From Gammaproteobacteria bacterium (lineage in GTDB: Bacteria > Pseudomonadota > Gammaproteobacteria > DSM-19610), in contig DROT01000090.1 in NCBI GenBank assembly GCA_011321775.1, positions 1 to 64,000 on the forward strand: 64,000 nt of DNA. The letters run 5' to 3'. This document shows positions 19,100 through 30,869 of the stretch, in pieces (within the stretch, counting starts at the first letter, position 1; every line of letters begins with the position of its first letter). The position numbers and the translations under genes are program-made. Below the pieces are notes generated by a model, which saw only the letters and a program-made list of their open reading frames with translations, had not been told where the DNA came from and searched no databases.

Positions 19100-19130
19100 A
19101 ACGGCACCCACGACCAACGGGCCACGCGAC

Positions 19131-20324
19131 ATGCGACTGAAACGAAAGGCCGGCATGCTCTTCACCCTCCTCGCCGTTCTTGCGGCGCTGCTGTGGGGGT
19201 TCTGGCCGCGACCGCTGCTGGTGGACGCCGCGCCGGTGGTGCGCGCGCCCATGGAGATCAGTGTCGACGAGGAAGGCCGCACCCGCGTCAAGGACCGTTT
19301 CCTGATCTCGGCACCGGTCGCCGGCGTGCTGCGCCGTATCCGCTTCGAGGTGGGGGACTGCGTGCACAGCGGCCAGCCGCTGGCCACCCTGGAGCCGACG
19401 CGGCCACCGGTGCTGGACGCCCGCAGCCGGGCGCAGGCCGAGGCACGCGTGGCCGCCGCCCGCGCTGCCGTCAAGAGCGCCCGGGAGAAGGCCGCGGCCG
19501 CGGCTGCGGACGCTGAATTCGCGCGCGCCGAGTACCGGCGCAGGAAGGAACTGCGCAGCCGCTCGGCCGTGGCCGAGGAAGCGCTCGACATGGCGCGCAG
19601 CAAGTTGCATCAGGCGGAAGCCACCCTGCGTTCGGCACGGTTCGCGGTCGACGTGGCGCGCTTCGAACTGGAGGCGGCGCGCACGGCACTGGAATACACG
19701 GCGGCGAAGAACGGCAGTGAACCCGAGGTCACGGTGGAGATCCGTTCACCGGTCGACGGCTGCGTGCTCGCCGTGTACCACAAGAGCGAAGGCGCCGTCA
19801 GTCCCGGTGATCCGGTGATCGAGGTCGGCGACCCGGCGGCGCTGGAAGTGGCGGTGGACGTGCTGTCGGCCGACGCCGTGCGCATCCGCCCGGGCACCCG
19901 CGTGGTGCTGGAGCACTGGGGCGGGAAGCCGCCCCTGGAGGCCGTGGTGCGCACCGTGGAACCCGTGGCCTTCACCAAGGTGTCGGCGCTGGGCGTGGAG
20001 GAACAGCGGGTGTGGGTCATCGCCGACATCGTGTCGCCGCGCGAACAGTGGCAGACGCTCGGCGACCGCTACCGCGTGGACGCACGCTTCATCCTCTGGC
20101 AGGGCAGCGAGGTGCTGCAGATACCCGACAGCGCCCTGTTCCGCCACGACGATCACTGGGCCGTGTTCGCCATTCGCGACGGCCGCGCCCGTCTACAGGC
20201 GGTCACTGTCGGCCACCGCAGTGGTCTCGAGGCCGAGGTGATCAGCGGCCTGAAGGTCGGCGAACAGGTCATCAACCACCCCGACGACCGCATCCACGAC
20301 GGCACCCGCGTCGCCCCTCGGTGA
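19131..20324 (+). CDS. Membrane-fusion (HlyD/MacA-like) periplasmic adaptor
   Basis: A 397-residue adaptor protein with one N-terminal membrane helix, a lipoyl/barrel half (RFLISAPVAGVLRRIRFEVGD), a long alanine- and arginine-rich coiled-coil hairpin (residues about 95-200) and the return lipoyl half (VEIRSPVDGCVLAVYHKSEG), then the beta-barrel and membrane-proximal domains. This is the RND/MacA architecture linking an inner-membrane exporter to an outer-membrane channel. It is the last gene of the cytochrome-ABC operon. No TolC gene is in the window. Confidence 0.9.
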   Translation: MRLKRKAGMLFTLLAVLAALLWGFWPRPLLVDAAPVVRAPMEISVDEEGRTRVKDRFLISAPVAGVLRRIRFEVGDCVHSGQPLATLEPTRPPVLDARSRAQAEARVAAARAAVKSAREKAAAAAADAEFARAEYRRRKELRSRSAVAEEALDMARSKLHQAEATLRSARFAVDVARFELEAARTALEYTAAKNGSEPEVTVEIRSPVDGCVLAVYHKSEGAVSPGDPVIEVGDPAALEVAVDVLSADAVRIRPGTRVVLEHWGGKPPLEAVVRTVEPVAFTKVSALGVEEQRVWVIADIVSPREQWQTLGDRYRVDARFILWQGSEVLQIPDSALFRHDDHWAVFAIRDGRARLQAVTVGHRSGLEAEVISGLKVGEQVINHPDDRIHDGTRVAPR

Positions 20325-20357
20325 CTCAGCCAGTATCGGGGAGGCAGCGCGGCCCGC

Positions 20358-22171
20358 TCAGTCCTCCTCGCGCTCCAGGCTGCAGCAATGCACGCCGGTG
20401 TCGGGCGTGTCGCTGAGCAGGACGCCGCTGCGCAGCGGGGTGGGACGGAAGGTGGTGCAGCCTTTCACGCCCTTGTGATACGCGCTTTCGTACAGCGAGC
20501 GGAAATCCTCGAACGGATAGTCTTCCGGCACGTTGATGGTCTTGGAGATGGCGTTGTCGATGTAGGGTTGCAGGGCGGCCTGCATGTCGAGGTGGGCCTG
20601 CGGCGGCAGGGCGCGGGCGTCGACGAAATAGTCCGGCCGTTTGTCACCGCCCTGCTGCCGCCACTGGCGCCAGGCACAGTCCTCGACCTCGAAACTCCGG
20701 TACTCGCCCGAGCGGTCGAGCACGCGGCGCCGGTAGCGGAAATCGAACACCGGCTCGATACCGCTGGAGAGATTGCCGGCCAGCAGGCTGATGGTGCCGG
20801 TAGGCGCAATGGCGGTGAGGTGGCTGTTGCGGATGCCGTGGGCGGCGATGCCCTCGCGGATGTCCTCGGGCAGGGTGCGGACGAAGGCACCCTGCAGGTA
20901 ACGCTCACGCTCGAGAAAGGGGAAGCTGCCCTTCTCCTGCGCCAGCCGGATCGAGCTCCGGTAGGCGCTGTGACAGATGGCCTGCAGGACGCCGGACGCC
21001 GCCTCGCGCGCGCGCACCTCGCCATAGTGCAGCCCGAGCATGATCAGGGCGTCGGCGAGACCGGTGACGCCGAGACCGATGCGCCTCGACCCGTGCGCCT
21101 GTTGCGCCTGCGCCTCGAGCGGAAACCAGGAACGGTCGATGGCGTTGTCCAGCAGTCGCGTGGCCAGCGCCGCGGTCTCCCCGATGGCGGCCAGGTCGAA
21201 GCGCGCCCGCGGCGTGAAGGGATCGCGCACGAAACGGGTGAGGTTGATGGAGCCGAGGTCGCAGGCCCCGTAGGGCGGCAGCGGGATCTCGCCGCAGGGG
21301 TTGGTGGTAGTGATGTATTCGCGCCAGTAGAGGTTGTTGAGGCGGTTGATGCGGTCGACGAACAGCACGCCGGGCTCGGCGGTGTCGTAGGCCGCGCGCA
21401 TGATGCGCTGCCACAGTTCGCGCGCGCCCACGCGCCGGAACACCCGGCAGGCAACCTCGCCGTCGTAGCCGCTCCAGCGCCTGCGGACGGTTTCCGTAGC
21501 GGCTTCACCCTCCAGGCCGTCATCGGGAAACACCAGCGCCCAGGACTCGTCGCGCTCCACCGCCTGCATGAAGGCGTCACTCACCTGTACCGAGAGGTTG
21601 AAGTGCTGCAATTCCCCCGGCCGGCGCTTGGCGTCGATGAAGTCCTCGATATCGGGATGATCGCAGCGCAGGCTGCCGATCATGGCGCCGCGACGCGCGC
21701 CGGTGGACATGATGGTGGCGCACATGGCGTCCCAGATGCGCATGAAGGACACCGGCCCGGAGGCGATGCGCCCGCTAGCCCGCGCCACGCTGTCACGCGG
21801 GCGCAGGGTGGAGAAATCGTAGCCGGTACCGCCGCCCGCCTGCATGGTCAGCGCCCCTTCCTTGAGGCGCTCGAAGATGCTGTCCATGTCGTCGTCGATG
21901 ACGCCCATGACGAAACAGTTCAGCAGCGTCACCCGCCGGCCGCTGCCGGCGCCGGCGAGGATGCGCCCGCCGGGAAGGAAGCGGAAGTCTTCCAGCAGGG
22001 AATAGAAGCGCCGCGTCCAGCCCGCGCGATCGGACTCGTCCTCGGCCATGGCCGCCGCCACGCGCCGCCAGGTATCCTCGATATCCTGATCGCGCGGCTC
22101 GCCGTCGACCACCAGCCGGTACTTGGTCTCCCAGATATGGCGCGCGATGGGACTGTCGAAACAGGGCCGCA

Positions 22172-22175
<4 letters not shown>
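20358..22175 (-). CDS. nrdJ: Adenosylcobalamin-dependent (class II) ribonucleotide reductase
   Basis: A 605-residue class II ribonucleotide reductase. It shows NCFVMGVIDDDMDSI, QAGGGTGYDFSTLRP, STGARRGAMIGSL, the active-site strand TNPCGEIPLPPYGACDLGSINL and PTGTISLLAGNLSSGIEP, which place it in the NrdJ family that makes deoxynucleotides with B12 and without oxygen. It is shorter than the common 700-1000-residue forms and has no extended zinc-ribbon tail; instead it ends in HCCSLEREED, whose cysteine pair could be the redox-active tail. The start codon overlaps the pcm stop (ATGA). Oxygen-independent synthesis suits denitrifying growth. Confidence 0.92.
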
Positions 22176-24635
<2,460 letters not shown>

Positions 24636-24708
24636 GCGGCTCGACCCGGACAGCGTACAGCCCTGGTCGTCAAAACCCGACGAGCCACGAATGGAAAAGA
24701 TAGGAGAC

Positions 24709-24770
24709 AGCCACGGAAGACACGGACAAACACGGAAATATTCTCGTTTGCTTCCGTGTTTTCCGTGGCT
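24709..24770. repeat. CACGGAA-type hairpin repeat, copy 1
   Basis: AGCCACGGAAGACACGG... on the left is mirrored by ...CTTCCGTGTTTTCCGTGGCT on the right, with tandem CACGGAA units in each arm. It sits between archease and rtcB. The same design recurs at 26381, 30178, 32647, 46826 (decayed) and 57297, with partial copies at 45299 and 60678, always outside genes. Confidence 0.85.
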
Positions 24771-24830
24771 GACAATCAAGCGGTCGGCAACAGCGCACCT
24801 TTCCGTTGGCTGCGGAGGATCGTGACGATC

Positions 24831-26261
24831 ATGGATCTGGACAGGCTCCGGCAAGAGGCGGAAGACTGCTGGCGTATCGAGCCGGCAGGCGCCATGCGCG
24901 TGCCCGGCATTCTCTATGCCAACAGCGATCTGGTCCGCGCCATGGATGACAAGGTGTACGAACAGATCTGCAATGTCGCCGCCCTCCCCGGCATCGTGGC
25001 AGCATCCTACGCCATGCCCGACGCCCACTGGGGCTACGGCTTTCCCATCGGCGGCGTGGCCGCCTTCGATCCCGAACAGGGCGGCGTGGTGTCGGCCGGC
25101 GGTGTCGGCTTCGACATCTCCTGTGGTGTACGCACCCTGGTCACCGGTCTGAAGCGCGCGGACATCGAGGCGAAGCGCGAACGCCTGGCCGACACCCTGT
25201 TCGCCGCCATTCCCGCCGGTCTCGGCAGCACCGGCGCCATCCGCCTGCGCGGCGGCGAGATGGACGCCATGCTGGCCGGCGGCGCGAAGTGGGCGGTCAG
25301 GCGCGGCTGGGGCCGGCCGGAGGACCTCGACTACACCGAGGAAGGCGGCTGCATGGCGGGCGCCGTACCCGGGGAGGTCTCGGAGCAGGCGCGGCGCCGC
25401 CAGCGTGACGAAATGGGCACCCTCGGTTCCGGCAACCACTACCTGGAGGTACAGGAGGTGGTGGCCATCCACGATACGACTGCTGCCGAAGCCTTCGGCC
25501 TGGCCGTCGGCGATATCGTGGTCAGCATCCACTGCGGCTCGCGCGGCCTCGGCCACCAGATCGGCACCGAGTTCCTGCGCAGCATGGCCATGGCCGCGCC
25601 GCGCCACGGCATCAGCCTGCCCGACCGCGAACTGGCCTGCGCCCCGATCCGCTCGCCGCTGGGCGAGTCCTACCTCGGTGCCATGCGCGCCGGCATCAAT
25701 TGCGCCCTGGCCAACCGCCAGATCCTCACACACCTGGCGCGCCACGCCTTCGAGCGCGTGCTGCCGCAGGCCGACCTGCAGGTGCTCTACGACGTGTCGC
25801 ACAACACCTGCAAGGAAGAGGAGCACGAGGTCGACGGAAAGCCCGTGCGCCTGTTCGTGCACCGCAAGGGCGCCACCCGCGCACTGGGTCCGGGGCACCC
25901 GCAGCTGCCGCCGGCCTACCGCGAGGTCGGCCAGCCGGTGCTGATCGGGGGCTCCATGGGTACCGCTTCCTGGATACTGGCGGGCACCAGGGAAAGCGAG
26001 CAGCGCGCCTTCTCCTCGGCCTGCCACGGCGCCGGTCGCGCCATGAGCCGGCGCAAGGCGACCAAGCAGTGGCACGGCCGCCAGGTCATCGACGAGCTGG
26101 CCGCGCGCGGCATCCTCATCCGCAGCCAGTCCTACCGCGGCGTCGCCGAAGAGGCGCCGGGCGCCTACAAGGACGTCGACGCCGTGGTTGAATCCGCCGA
26201 GACCGCCGGCCTGGCGCGCAAGGTCGCGCGGCTGGCGCCACTGATTTGCGTCAAGGGGTGA
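24831..26261 (+). CDS. rtcB: RNA-splicing ligase RtcB
   Basis: A 476-residue GTP-dependent RNA ligase that joins 2',3'-cyclic or 3'-phosphate ends to 5'-OH ends. Metal ligands are visible in GGVGFDISCGVR (D95, C98), with further histidines in LGSGNHYLEV, IHCGSRGLGHQ and YDVSHNT; GSMGTASWILAG and the CHGAGRAMSRRKA segment hold the GMP-attaching histidine region. The ATG at 24831 with GGAGGAT upstream is preferred over an earlier in-frame start inside the repeat. Its neighbours are archease upstream and a Clp1-kinase/RNase Z fusion two genes downstream. Confidence 0.95.
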   Translation: MDLDRLRQEAEDCWRIEPAGAMRVPGILYANSDLVRAMDDKVYEQICNVAALPGIVAASYAMPDAHWGYGFPIGGVAAFDPEQGGVVSAGGVGFDISCGVRTLVTGLKRADIEAKRERLADTLFAAIPAGLGSTGAIRLRGGEMDAMLAGGAKWAVRRGWGRPEDLDYTEEGGCMAGAVPGEVSEQARRRQRDEMGTLGSGNHYLEVQEVVAIHDTTAAEAFGLAVGDIVVSIHCGSRGLGHQIGTEFLRSMAMAAPRHGISLPDRELACAPIRSPLGESYLGAMRAGINCALANRQILTHLARHAFERVLPQADLQVLYDVSHNTCKEEEHEVDGKPVRLFVHRKGATRALGPGHPQLPPAYREVGQPVLIGGSMGTASWILAGTRESEQRAFSSACHGAGRAMSRRKATKQWHGRQVIDELAARGILIRSQSYRGVAEEAPGAYKDVDAVVESAETAGLARKVARLAPLICVKG

Positions 26262-26380
26262 AATGAACATCGGCGTTGTTAGCCAATGCCACCCCCCCGC
26301 CACCGGCCGGCTTTTCCACAGGGTGTAGCCTGCTGGCACTGCTTCTTGACTCGAGGGGTGAAATGAACTCCAGCATCATT

Positions 26381-26457
26381 AGCCACGGAAACACACGGAA
26401 GAACACGGAAATTGTTCCTGTCTTTACTTCCGTGTCTTTCCGTGTGGTTCCGTGGCT
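26381..26457. repeat. CACGGAA-type hairpin repeat, copy 2
   Basis: AGCCACGGAAACACACGGAA and a third CACGGAA unit form the left arm; TTCCGTGTCTTTCCGTGTGG followed by TTCCGTGGCT forms the right arm. It lies between rtcB and polX and could act as a transcript-end or processing hairpin. Confidence 0.88.
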
Positions 26458-26519
26458 AACTCCGCCGATGCCAATCCCTCCCACCATTCGCTATTCTTTC
26501 AACAGCAAGAGGCCAAACC

Positions 26520-28244
26520 GTGCCGGTACATAACGAAGACATCGCCGCGGTGTTCGACGAGATCGCCGACCTGCTGGAGATCGAGGGCGACAATCCCTTC
26601 CGGGTGCGGGCCTACCGCAACGGCGCGCGCACCCTGCGTGGCCTGGGGCGTGATATTCGTACCCTGGTGGAGCGCGGCGAGGACATTACCCGGCTGCCCG
26701 GCATTGGCAAGAACCTGGCGACCAAGATCCACGAGATCCTCGAGACCGGCCGCTGCCGCACGCTGGAGAAACTGCGCAAGCAGCTGCCGGCCGACCTGGT
26801 CGACCTGCTGCACCTGCCGGGACTGGGGCCCAAGCGGGTGCACGCCCTGTACCACGAACTGGACATCCACACCCTGGAGCAGCTGCTGCGCGCCGCGCGC
26901 GACGGCCTGGTGCGCCACCTGCCCGGCTTCGGCCCGAAGACCGAGGCGCGCATCCTCGAGGCCATACAGGCGCACGCCGATACCACGAAGCGTTTCAAGC
27001 TGGTAGTCGCGGCCCAGTACGCCGAGCCGCTGGTCGAGTACCTCAGGTCCATCGACGGCGTAAAGCAGGTGGAGGTCGCCGGCAGCTACCGGCGCGCCCG
27101 CGAGACCGTCGGCGACCTGGACATCCTGGCGACGGCCCGCAACGGCCGCCGTGTCATCGAGCGCTTCGTCGCCTACGACGAGGTCGAGAGCGTGCTGTCG
27201 CGCGGCAGTACCCGCGCCACCGTCATCCTGCGCAGCGGGTTGCAGGTCGACCTGCGGGTGGTGCCGCAGAAGAGCTACGGCGCGGCGCTGTATTACTTCA
27301 CCGGCAGCCGCGCCCACAACATCGCCGTGCGCCGCATCGCCCAGAAGCGCGGCCTCAAGATCAACGAATACGGCGCCTTCCGCGGCGACCAGCGCATCGC
27401 CGGCGCCACCGAGGAAGAGATGTTCGCCGCCGTCGGCCTGCCCTGGATCCCCCCCGAACTGCGCGAGAACCGCGGCGAAATCGAAGCGGCGCGCGCCGGC
27501 CTGCTGCCGAAGCTGGTCGAGACCGGCGACCTGCGCGGCGACCTGCACGCCCACACGAAAGCCAGCGACGGCCACGAATCGCTGCGCAGCATGGCGAAGG
27601 CGGCGCGCGACCGCGGCCTGGAGTACCTGGCCATCACCGACCATTCCAAGCGCCTCACCGTGGCCCACGGCCTCGACAGCAAGCGCCTGCTGGCGCAGCT
27701 GGAGGCCATCGACGAGTTCAACGAAGGCGACCACGGCATCACCCTGCTCAAGGGCATCGAGGTCGACATCCTCGAGGACGGCAGCCTGGACCTGCCCGAC
27801 CGGGTGCTGGAGAAACTGGACATCGTCATCGGCGCCGTGCACAGCCGTTTCGAGCTGTCGCGGGCGAAGCAGACGCGGCGTATCCTGCGCGCCATGGACA
27901 ACCCCAACTTCACCCTGCTGGCGCACCCCACCGGCCGTCTCATCGATCGCCGCGATCCCTACGACGTCGACATGACGCGCATCATCCGCCACGCCCGTGA
28001 ACGCCACTGCTACCTGGAACTCAACGCCCACCCGGAGCGTCTCGACCTGCTCGACACCCACTGCCAGCTGGCGCGCGAGGAAGGCGTGCTGGTGAGCATC
28101 AACTCCGATGCCCACAGCATCAGCGACTTCGACAACCTGCGCTTCGGCGTCGGCCAGGCGCGCCGCGGCTGGCTGGAGAAGAAGGACGTGCTCAATACCC
28201 GCAAGCTGCCGGCCCTGCGCAGGCTGCTGGCCGCGACCCGTTGA
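26520..28244 (+). CDS. polX: Family X DNA polymerase with PHP domain
   Basis: A 574-residue bacterial PolX. The N-terminal 8-kDa/HhH region carries RLPGIGKNLATKI and HLPGLGPKRV. The catalytic aspartates are in GSYRRARETVGDLDI (D199, D201) and QVDLRV (D244). The C-terminal PHP phosphoesterase begins DLHAHTKASDGHES (D341, H343, H345) and continues with ITDHS, EVDIL, HPTGR and SINSDAHS. Such enzymes fill short gaps in base-excision or end-joining repair, and the PHP domain gives 3'-5' exonuclease or 3'-end cleaning activity. The GTG start has AAGAGG upstream. Its last codon overlaps or abuts the start of the downstream fusion gene. Confidence 0.93.
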   Translation: MPVHNEDIAAVFDEIADLLEIEGDNPFRVRAYRNGARTLRGLGRDIRTLVERGEDITRLPGIGKNLATKIHEILETGRCRTLEKLRKQLPADLVDLLHLPGLGPKRVHALYHELDIHTLEQLLRAARDGLVRHLPGFGPKTEARILEAIQAHADTTKRFKLVVAAQYAEPLVEYLRSIDGVKQVEVAGSYRRARETVGDLDILATARNGRRVIERFVAYDEVESVLSRGSTRATVILRSGLQVDLRVVPQKSYGAALYYFTGSRAHNIAVRRIAQKRGLKINEYGAFRGDQRIAGATEEEMFAAVGLPWIPPELRENRGEIEAARAGLLPKLVETGDLRGDLHAHTKASDGHESLRSMAKAARDRGLEYLAITDHSKRLTVAHGLDSKRLLAQLEAIDEFNEGDHGITLLKGIEVDILEDGSLDLPDRVLEKLDIVIGAVHSRFELSRAKQTRRILRAMDNPNFTLLAHPTGRLIDRRDPYDVDMTRIIRHARERHCYLELNAHPERLDLLDTHCQLAREEGVLVSINSDAHSISDFDNLRFGVGQARRGWLEKKDVLNTRKLPALRRLLAATR

Positions 28245-28246
28245 CC

Positions 28247-30175
28247 GTGCCGCAACGGCTGGCCGGAAACCTCCTGCAACACGACCGGCGCATACTGCTG
28301 TTCGGCCAGCCCGGTATCGGCAAGTCGACGCTCGCCGCCGGGCTGGCACGCCGCCTGGCGGCGCAGGGACGCCGGTGCCTTTGCCTCGGCGCCGACCCCG
28401 GTTCACCCGGCTTCGGCATTCCCGGGGCCGTCTGTCTCGGCCAGTGGGAGGACGACCACTGGCGACGGCTCGACTATCGCCCCCTTTGCACCCTCGACGC
28501 CGGGCGTTTCCGCCTGCCGCTGGTGCTGGCGGTGACCCAACTGTGTGCACACCTCGAGCAGGGCACACTGCTGATCGACACGCCGGGCGTGGTACGCGGC
28601 CAGGCCGGCGCCGAACTGCTGGCCGGCCTGGTCCGCGCCAGCGCTGCCGACCTGGTGCTGGCGCTGGTGCGCGCAGGGCGGGCGTTGCCGCTGGCGGGCG
28701 AACTGGCGACGCTGGGAATCGAGGTGGCGAGGATCGAGGCCGCCCCCCAGGCGCGCCGGCCGGGGAAGAAACAGCGTGCCCGTCACCGCACGGCGCTCTG
28801 GGATGCCTGGCTGGAAGGCGCACCGGAACACAGCTTCGACCTCGATTCGCTGGCGCTGAGCGGCACCCCGCCGCCGCCGGACGTGCCGGACGCCTGGTCC
28901 GGGCGACAGGTCGGCCTGCTCCGTGGTGGCCGAACGACGGGCCTGGGCGAGGTGGTGGCGCTGCGGGGGCGCACGTTGCGCATCCGGGCACCGGCCTTCG
29001 ACGGTCGCGTCGATGCACTGCTGGTGCGTGACGCCCGGCGCACGGCCGACGGCTGCCTGAATACCGCCACACCGTTCGGCTCGACCACGGCGGCCTTCCT
29101 GCCGCCGGACGTGCTGCCATACCGGGGCGAGAGCGAAGCCGAAGGCCCGCGCCCGGTGGCGCGCCTGGGCATCGCCGACGCCGTGCTGGTCAATGGCGTC
29201 GGTGGCGACCCGTTGCTGCACCTGCGGCTGCGCCAGCAGCGCCGCAGCCTGCTGTTCGATCTCGGCACGCCGGCACGCCTGCCGGCGCGTATCGCCCACC
29301 AGGTCAGCGACGTGTTCATCAGCCATACCCACATCGATCACATCAGTGGCTTCCTGTGGCTGCTGCGCTCGCGCATCGGCGCCTTCCCGCCCTGCCGTCT
29401 CTACGGGCCGCCCGGGCTGACCGACAACCTCGAGGGCCTGATCCGCGGCATCCACTGGGACCGCGTCGGCGACGAAGGACCGCGCTTCGAGGTGACCGAG
29501 CTACAGGGTGAACGGCTGGTATCGTTCCGCCTGCAGGCCGGACGGAGCGGTCGCGAGGTACTGGATGAACGCCTGGCCGCAGACGGGCTGCTGCTGGAGG
29601 AAGCCGCCTTCCGGGTGCGCGCGATCACCCTCGATCACGGCATTCCGGTACTGGCCTTCGCTTTCGAGCCGGCCACCCGCATCGGTGTGCGCAAGGAGAT
29701 TCTTCGGCAACAGGGCTGGCAGCCGGGTCCCTGGCTGGCGCACCTCAAGACGGCCCTGCGGGAAGACCGGCACGAGGCCGCCATCACCCTGCCCGGCGGG
29801 CGCACGACCAGTGCCGGCGAGCTGGCGGAAACGCTGGTCGAGGAACGCAGGGGCCACCGCCTCGTGTACGCCACCGACCTGGCCGACACAGCGGCCAACC
29901 GCAACCGGCTGATCCCCTTCGCGCGCGGCTGTCACACCTTTTTCTGCGAGGCCGCCTTCAGTGAAACCGACCAGCAACAGGCCCGTCGCACCGGCCACCT
30001 CACCACGCGCGCCTGCGGCGAGATCGCCTGCACCGCCCAAGTCGGTCAGCTGCTGCCCTTCCACTTCTCGCGACGTTACGAGGGCCGCTTCGACGAAATC
30101 TACCAGGAGATCGCGGCGGTCTGTCCGCGGGTGGTGGTTCCGCGGGTTCCGGGGTATGGGATGGGTCAGGAGTGA
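28247..30175 (+). CDS. Fusion of Clp1-like polynucleotide kinase and RNase Z-like nuclease
   Basis: A 642-residue two-domain protein. Residues about 1-285 form a P-loop kinase domain: Walker A GQPGIGKST near residue 20, CLGADPGSPGFGIPGAVCLG, which resembles the D-x-G-Q...PG-x-V-S-L segment of Clp1/Grc3 polynucleotide 5'-OH kinases, and Walker B LLIDTPG. Residues about 305-642 form an RNase Z-like metallo-beta-lactamase domain with the complete metal set: VFISHTHIDHISGF, LDHGIPVLAF, YATDLAD, GHLT and the C-terminal PFHFSRRYEG. The GTG at 28247 follows the polX stop by 2 bp; a TTG at 28241 overlapping that stop would add two residues. The inferred role is RNA 5'-end phosphorylation plus endonucleolytic 3' trimming, possibly of tRNA or of RtcB substrates. 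The domain calls are firm for the C-terminus and good for the N-terminus; the activity is untested. Confidence 0.8.
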   Translation: MPQRLAGNLLQHDRRILLFGQPGIGKSTLAAGLARRLAAQGRRCLCLGADPGSPGFGIPGAVCLGQWEDDHWRRLDYRPLCTLDAGRFRLPLVLAVTQLCAHLEQGTLLIDTPGVVRGQAGAELLAGLVRASAADLVLALVRAGRALPLAGELATLGIEVARIEAAPQARRPGKKQRARHRTALWDAWLEGAPEHSFDLDSLALSGTPPPPDVPDAWSGRQVGLLRGGRTTGLGEVVALRGRTLRIRAPAFDGRVDALLVRDARRTADGCLNTATPFGSTTAAFLPPDVLPYRGESEAEGPRPVARLGIADAVLVNGVGGDPLLHLRLRQQRRSLLFDLGTPARLPARIAHQVSDVFISHTHIDHISGFLWLLRSRIGAFPPCRLYGPPGLTDNLEGLIRGIHWDRVGDEGPRFEVTELQGERLVSFRLQAGRSGREVLDERLAADGLLLEEAAFRVRAITLDHGIPVLAFAFEPATRIGVRKEILRQQGWQPGPWLAHLKTALREDRHEAAITLPGGRTTSAGELAETLVEERRGHRLVYATDLADTAANRNRLIPFARGCHTFFCEAAFSETDQQQARRTGHLTTRACGEIACTAQVGQLLPFHFSRRYEGRFDEIYQEIAAVCPRVVVPRVPGYGMGQE

Positions 30176-30177
30176 TT

Positions 30178-30847
30178 AGCCACGGAAACACACGGAAGGA
30201 CACGGAAAGCAACTTCCCGGATTGTTCTTGTGAGGCGCATGGCGCCGCGGCGATTTCATGCAATGGAATGAGTCGGAGTAACTATTCAGCTCAGGGAGGG
30301 CGGGGCATGCCTCTTCCCTCAGACGACCGCTTGTTTCCTTGAAATGGGCCGGATTTTCCGGGCCGGCCAAGTGCTCTATCTCCCGGACAATTGCGGGTTC
30401 AGCGCCCCTGTGGTGTTCCGCAGCAAGGCGCTGTGCGAAGGGAATGGCCAAGCCCTTGCCGAGCGCAGCAACGCAGCGGCGGGGCACCACAGGGACGCCC
30501 TTCGGGTTCGCTTGTCGACGTCCACGGACGGCGTTGCGTCTCTTGGCAAGGGAATGTCCATTGCCTGCGAGACGCGCCTTGCCGTGAACGTCGACAAGCG
30601 AACTGAACCCGCAATTGTCCGGGGGATAGAGCACTGGACTCGCTGCGCTCAGACAACGGCCGGCTTTTTCCGGAAAATCCGGCCCATTTCAAGGCGCGGT
30701 CGATTCGGTCAGAGGCATGCCCCGCCCTCCCTGAGCTGAATAGTTACTCCGACTCATTCCATTGCATGAAATCGCCGCGGCGCCATGCGCCTCGCAATGA
30801 CTGTCTGGGAAGGCACATTCCGTGTCCTTCCGTGTGTTTCCGTGGCT
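30178..30847. repeat. 670-bp nested giant palindrome, copy A
   Basis: This whole intergenic gap is one imperfect palindrome in layers. The outer layer is CACGGAA arms at 30178-30208 and 30818-30847. The middle layer is an almost perfect arm of about 80 bp from GAGGCGCATGGCGCCG near 30232 through GAGTCGGAGTAACTATTCAG to GGCATGCCTCT near 30313, mirrored at about 30711-30793, then CCTTGAAATGGGCCGGATTT around 30338, mirrored around 30670-30692. The inner layer is a third palindrome at 30369-30637. The ORFs that appear here on both strands are mirror images of each other and are not genes. It lies between the Clp1/RNase Z gene and amrS, which converge on it. Confidence 0.9.
30369..30637. repeat. 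Inner palindromic insert with branched hairpins
   Basis: Arms AGTGCTCTATCTCCCGGACA... (30370-30402) and ...CCGGGGGATAGAGCACT (30603-30635) pair over 33 bp with one mismatch. Between them are two further hairpins: CCCTGTGGTG/CACCACAGGG (near 30405 and 30485) and GTTCGCTTGTCGACGT (30506-30521)/ACGTCGACAAGCGAAC (30588-30603). The second copy of the outer element at 44976-45329 lacks this insert, so it looks like a separate element sitting in the loop. Confidence 0.82.
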
Positions 30848-30869
30848 AACAACACCAGAGCCAGAAAAC

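Noticed and set aside
30339-30739. Several ORFs of 70-150 codons on both strands within palindrome A
   Set aside because: They are mirror translations of the inverted repeats (for example the same MKWAGFSG start on both strands) and show no known domain; they are by-products of the palindrome.
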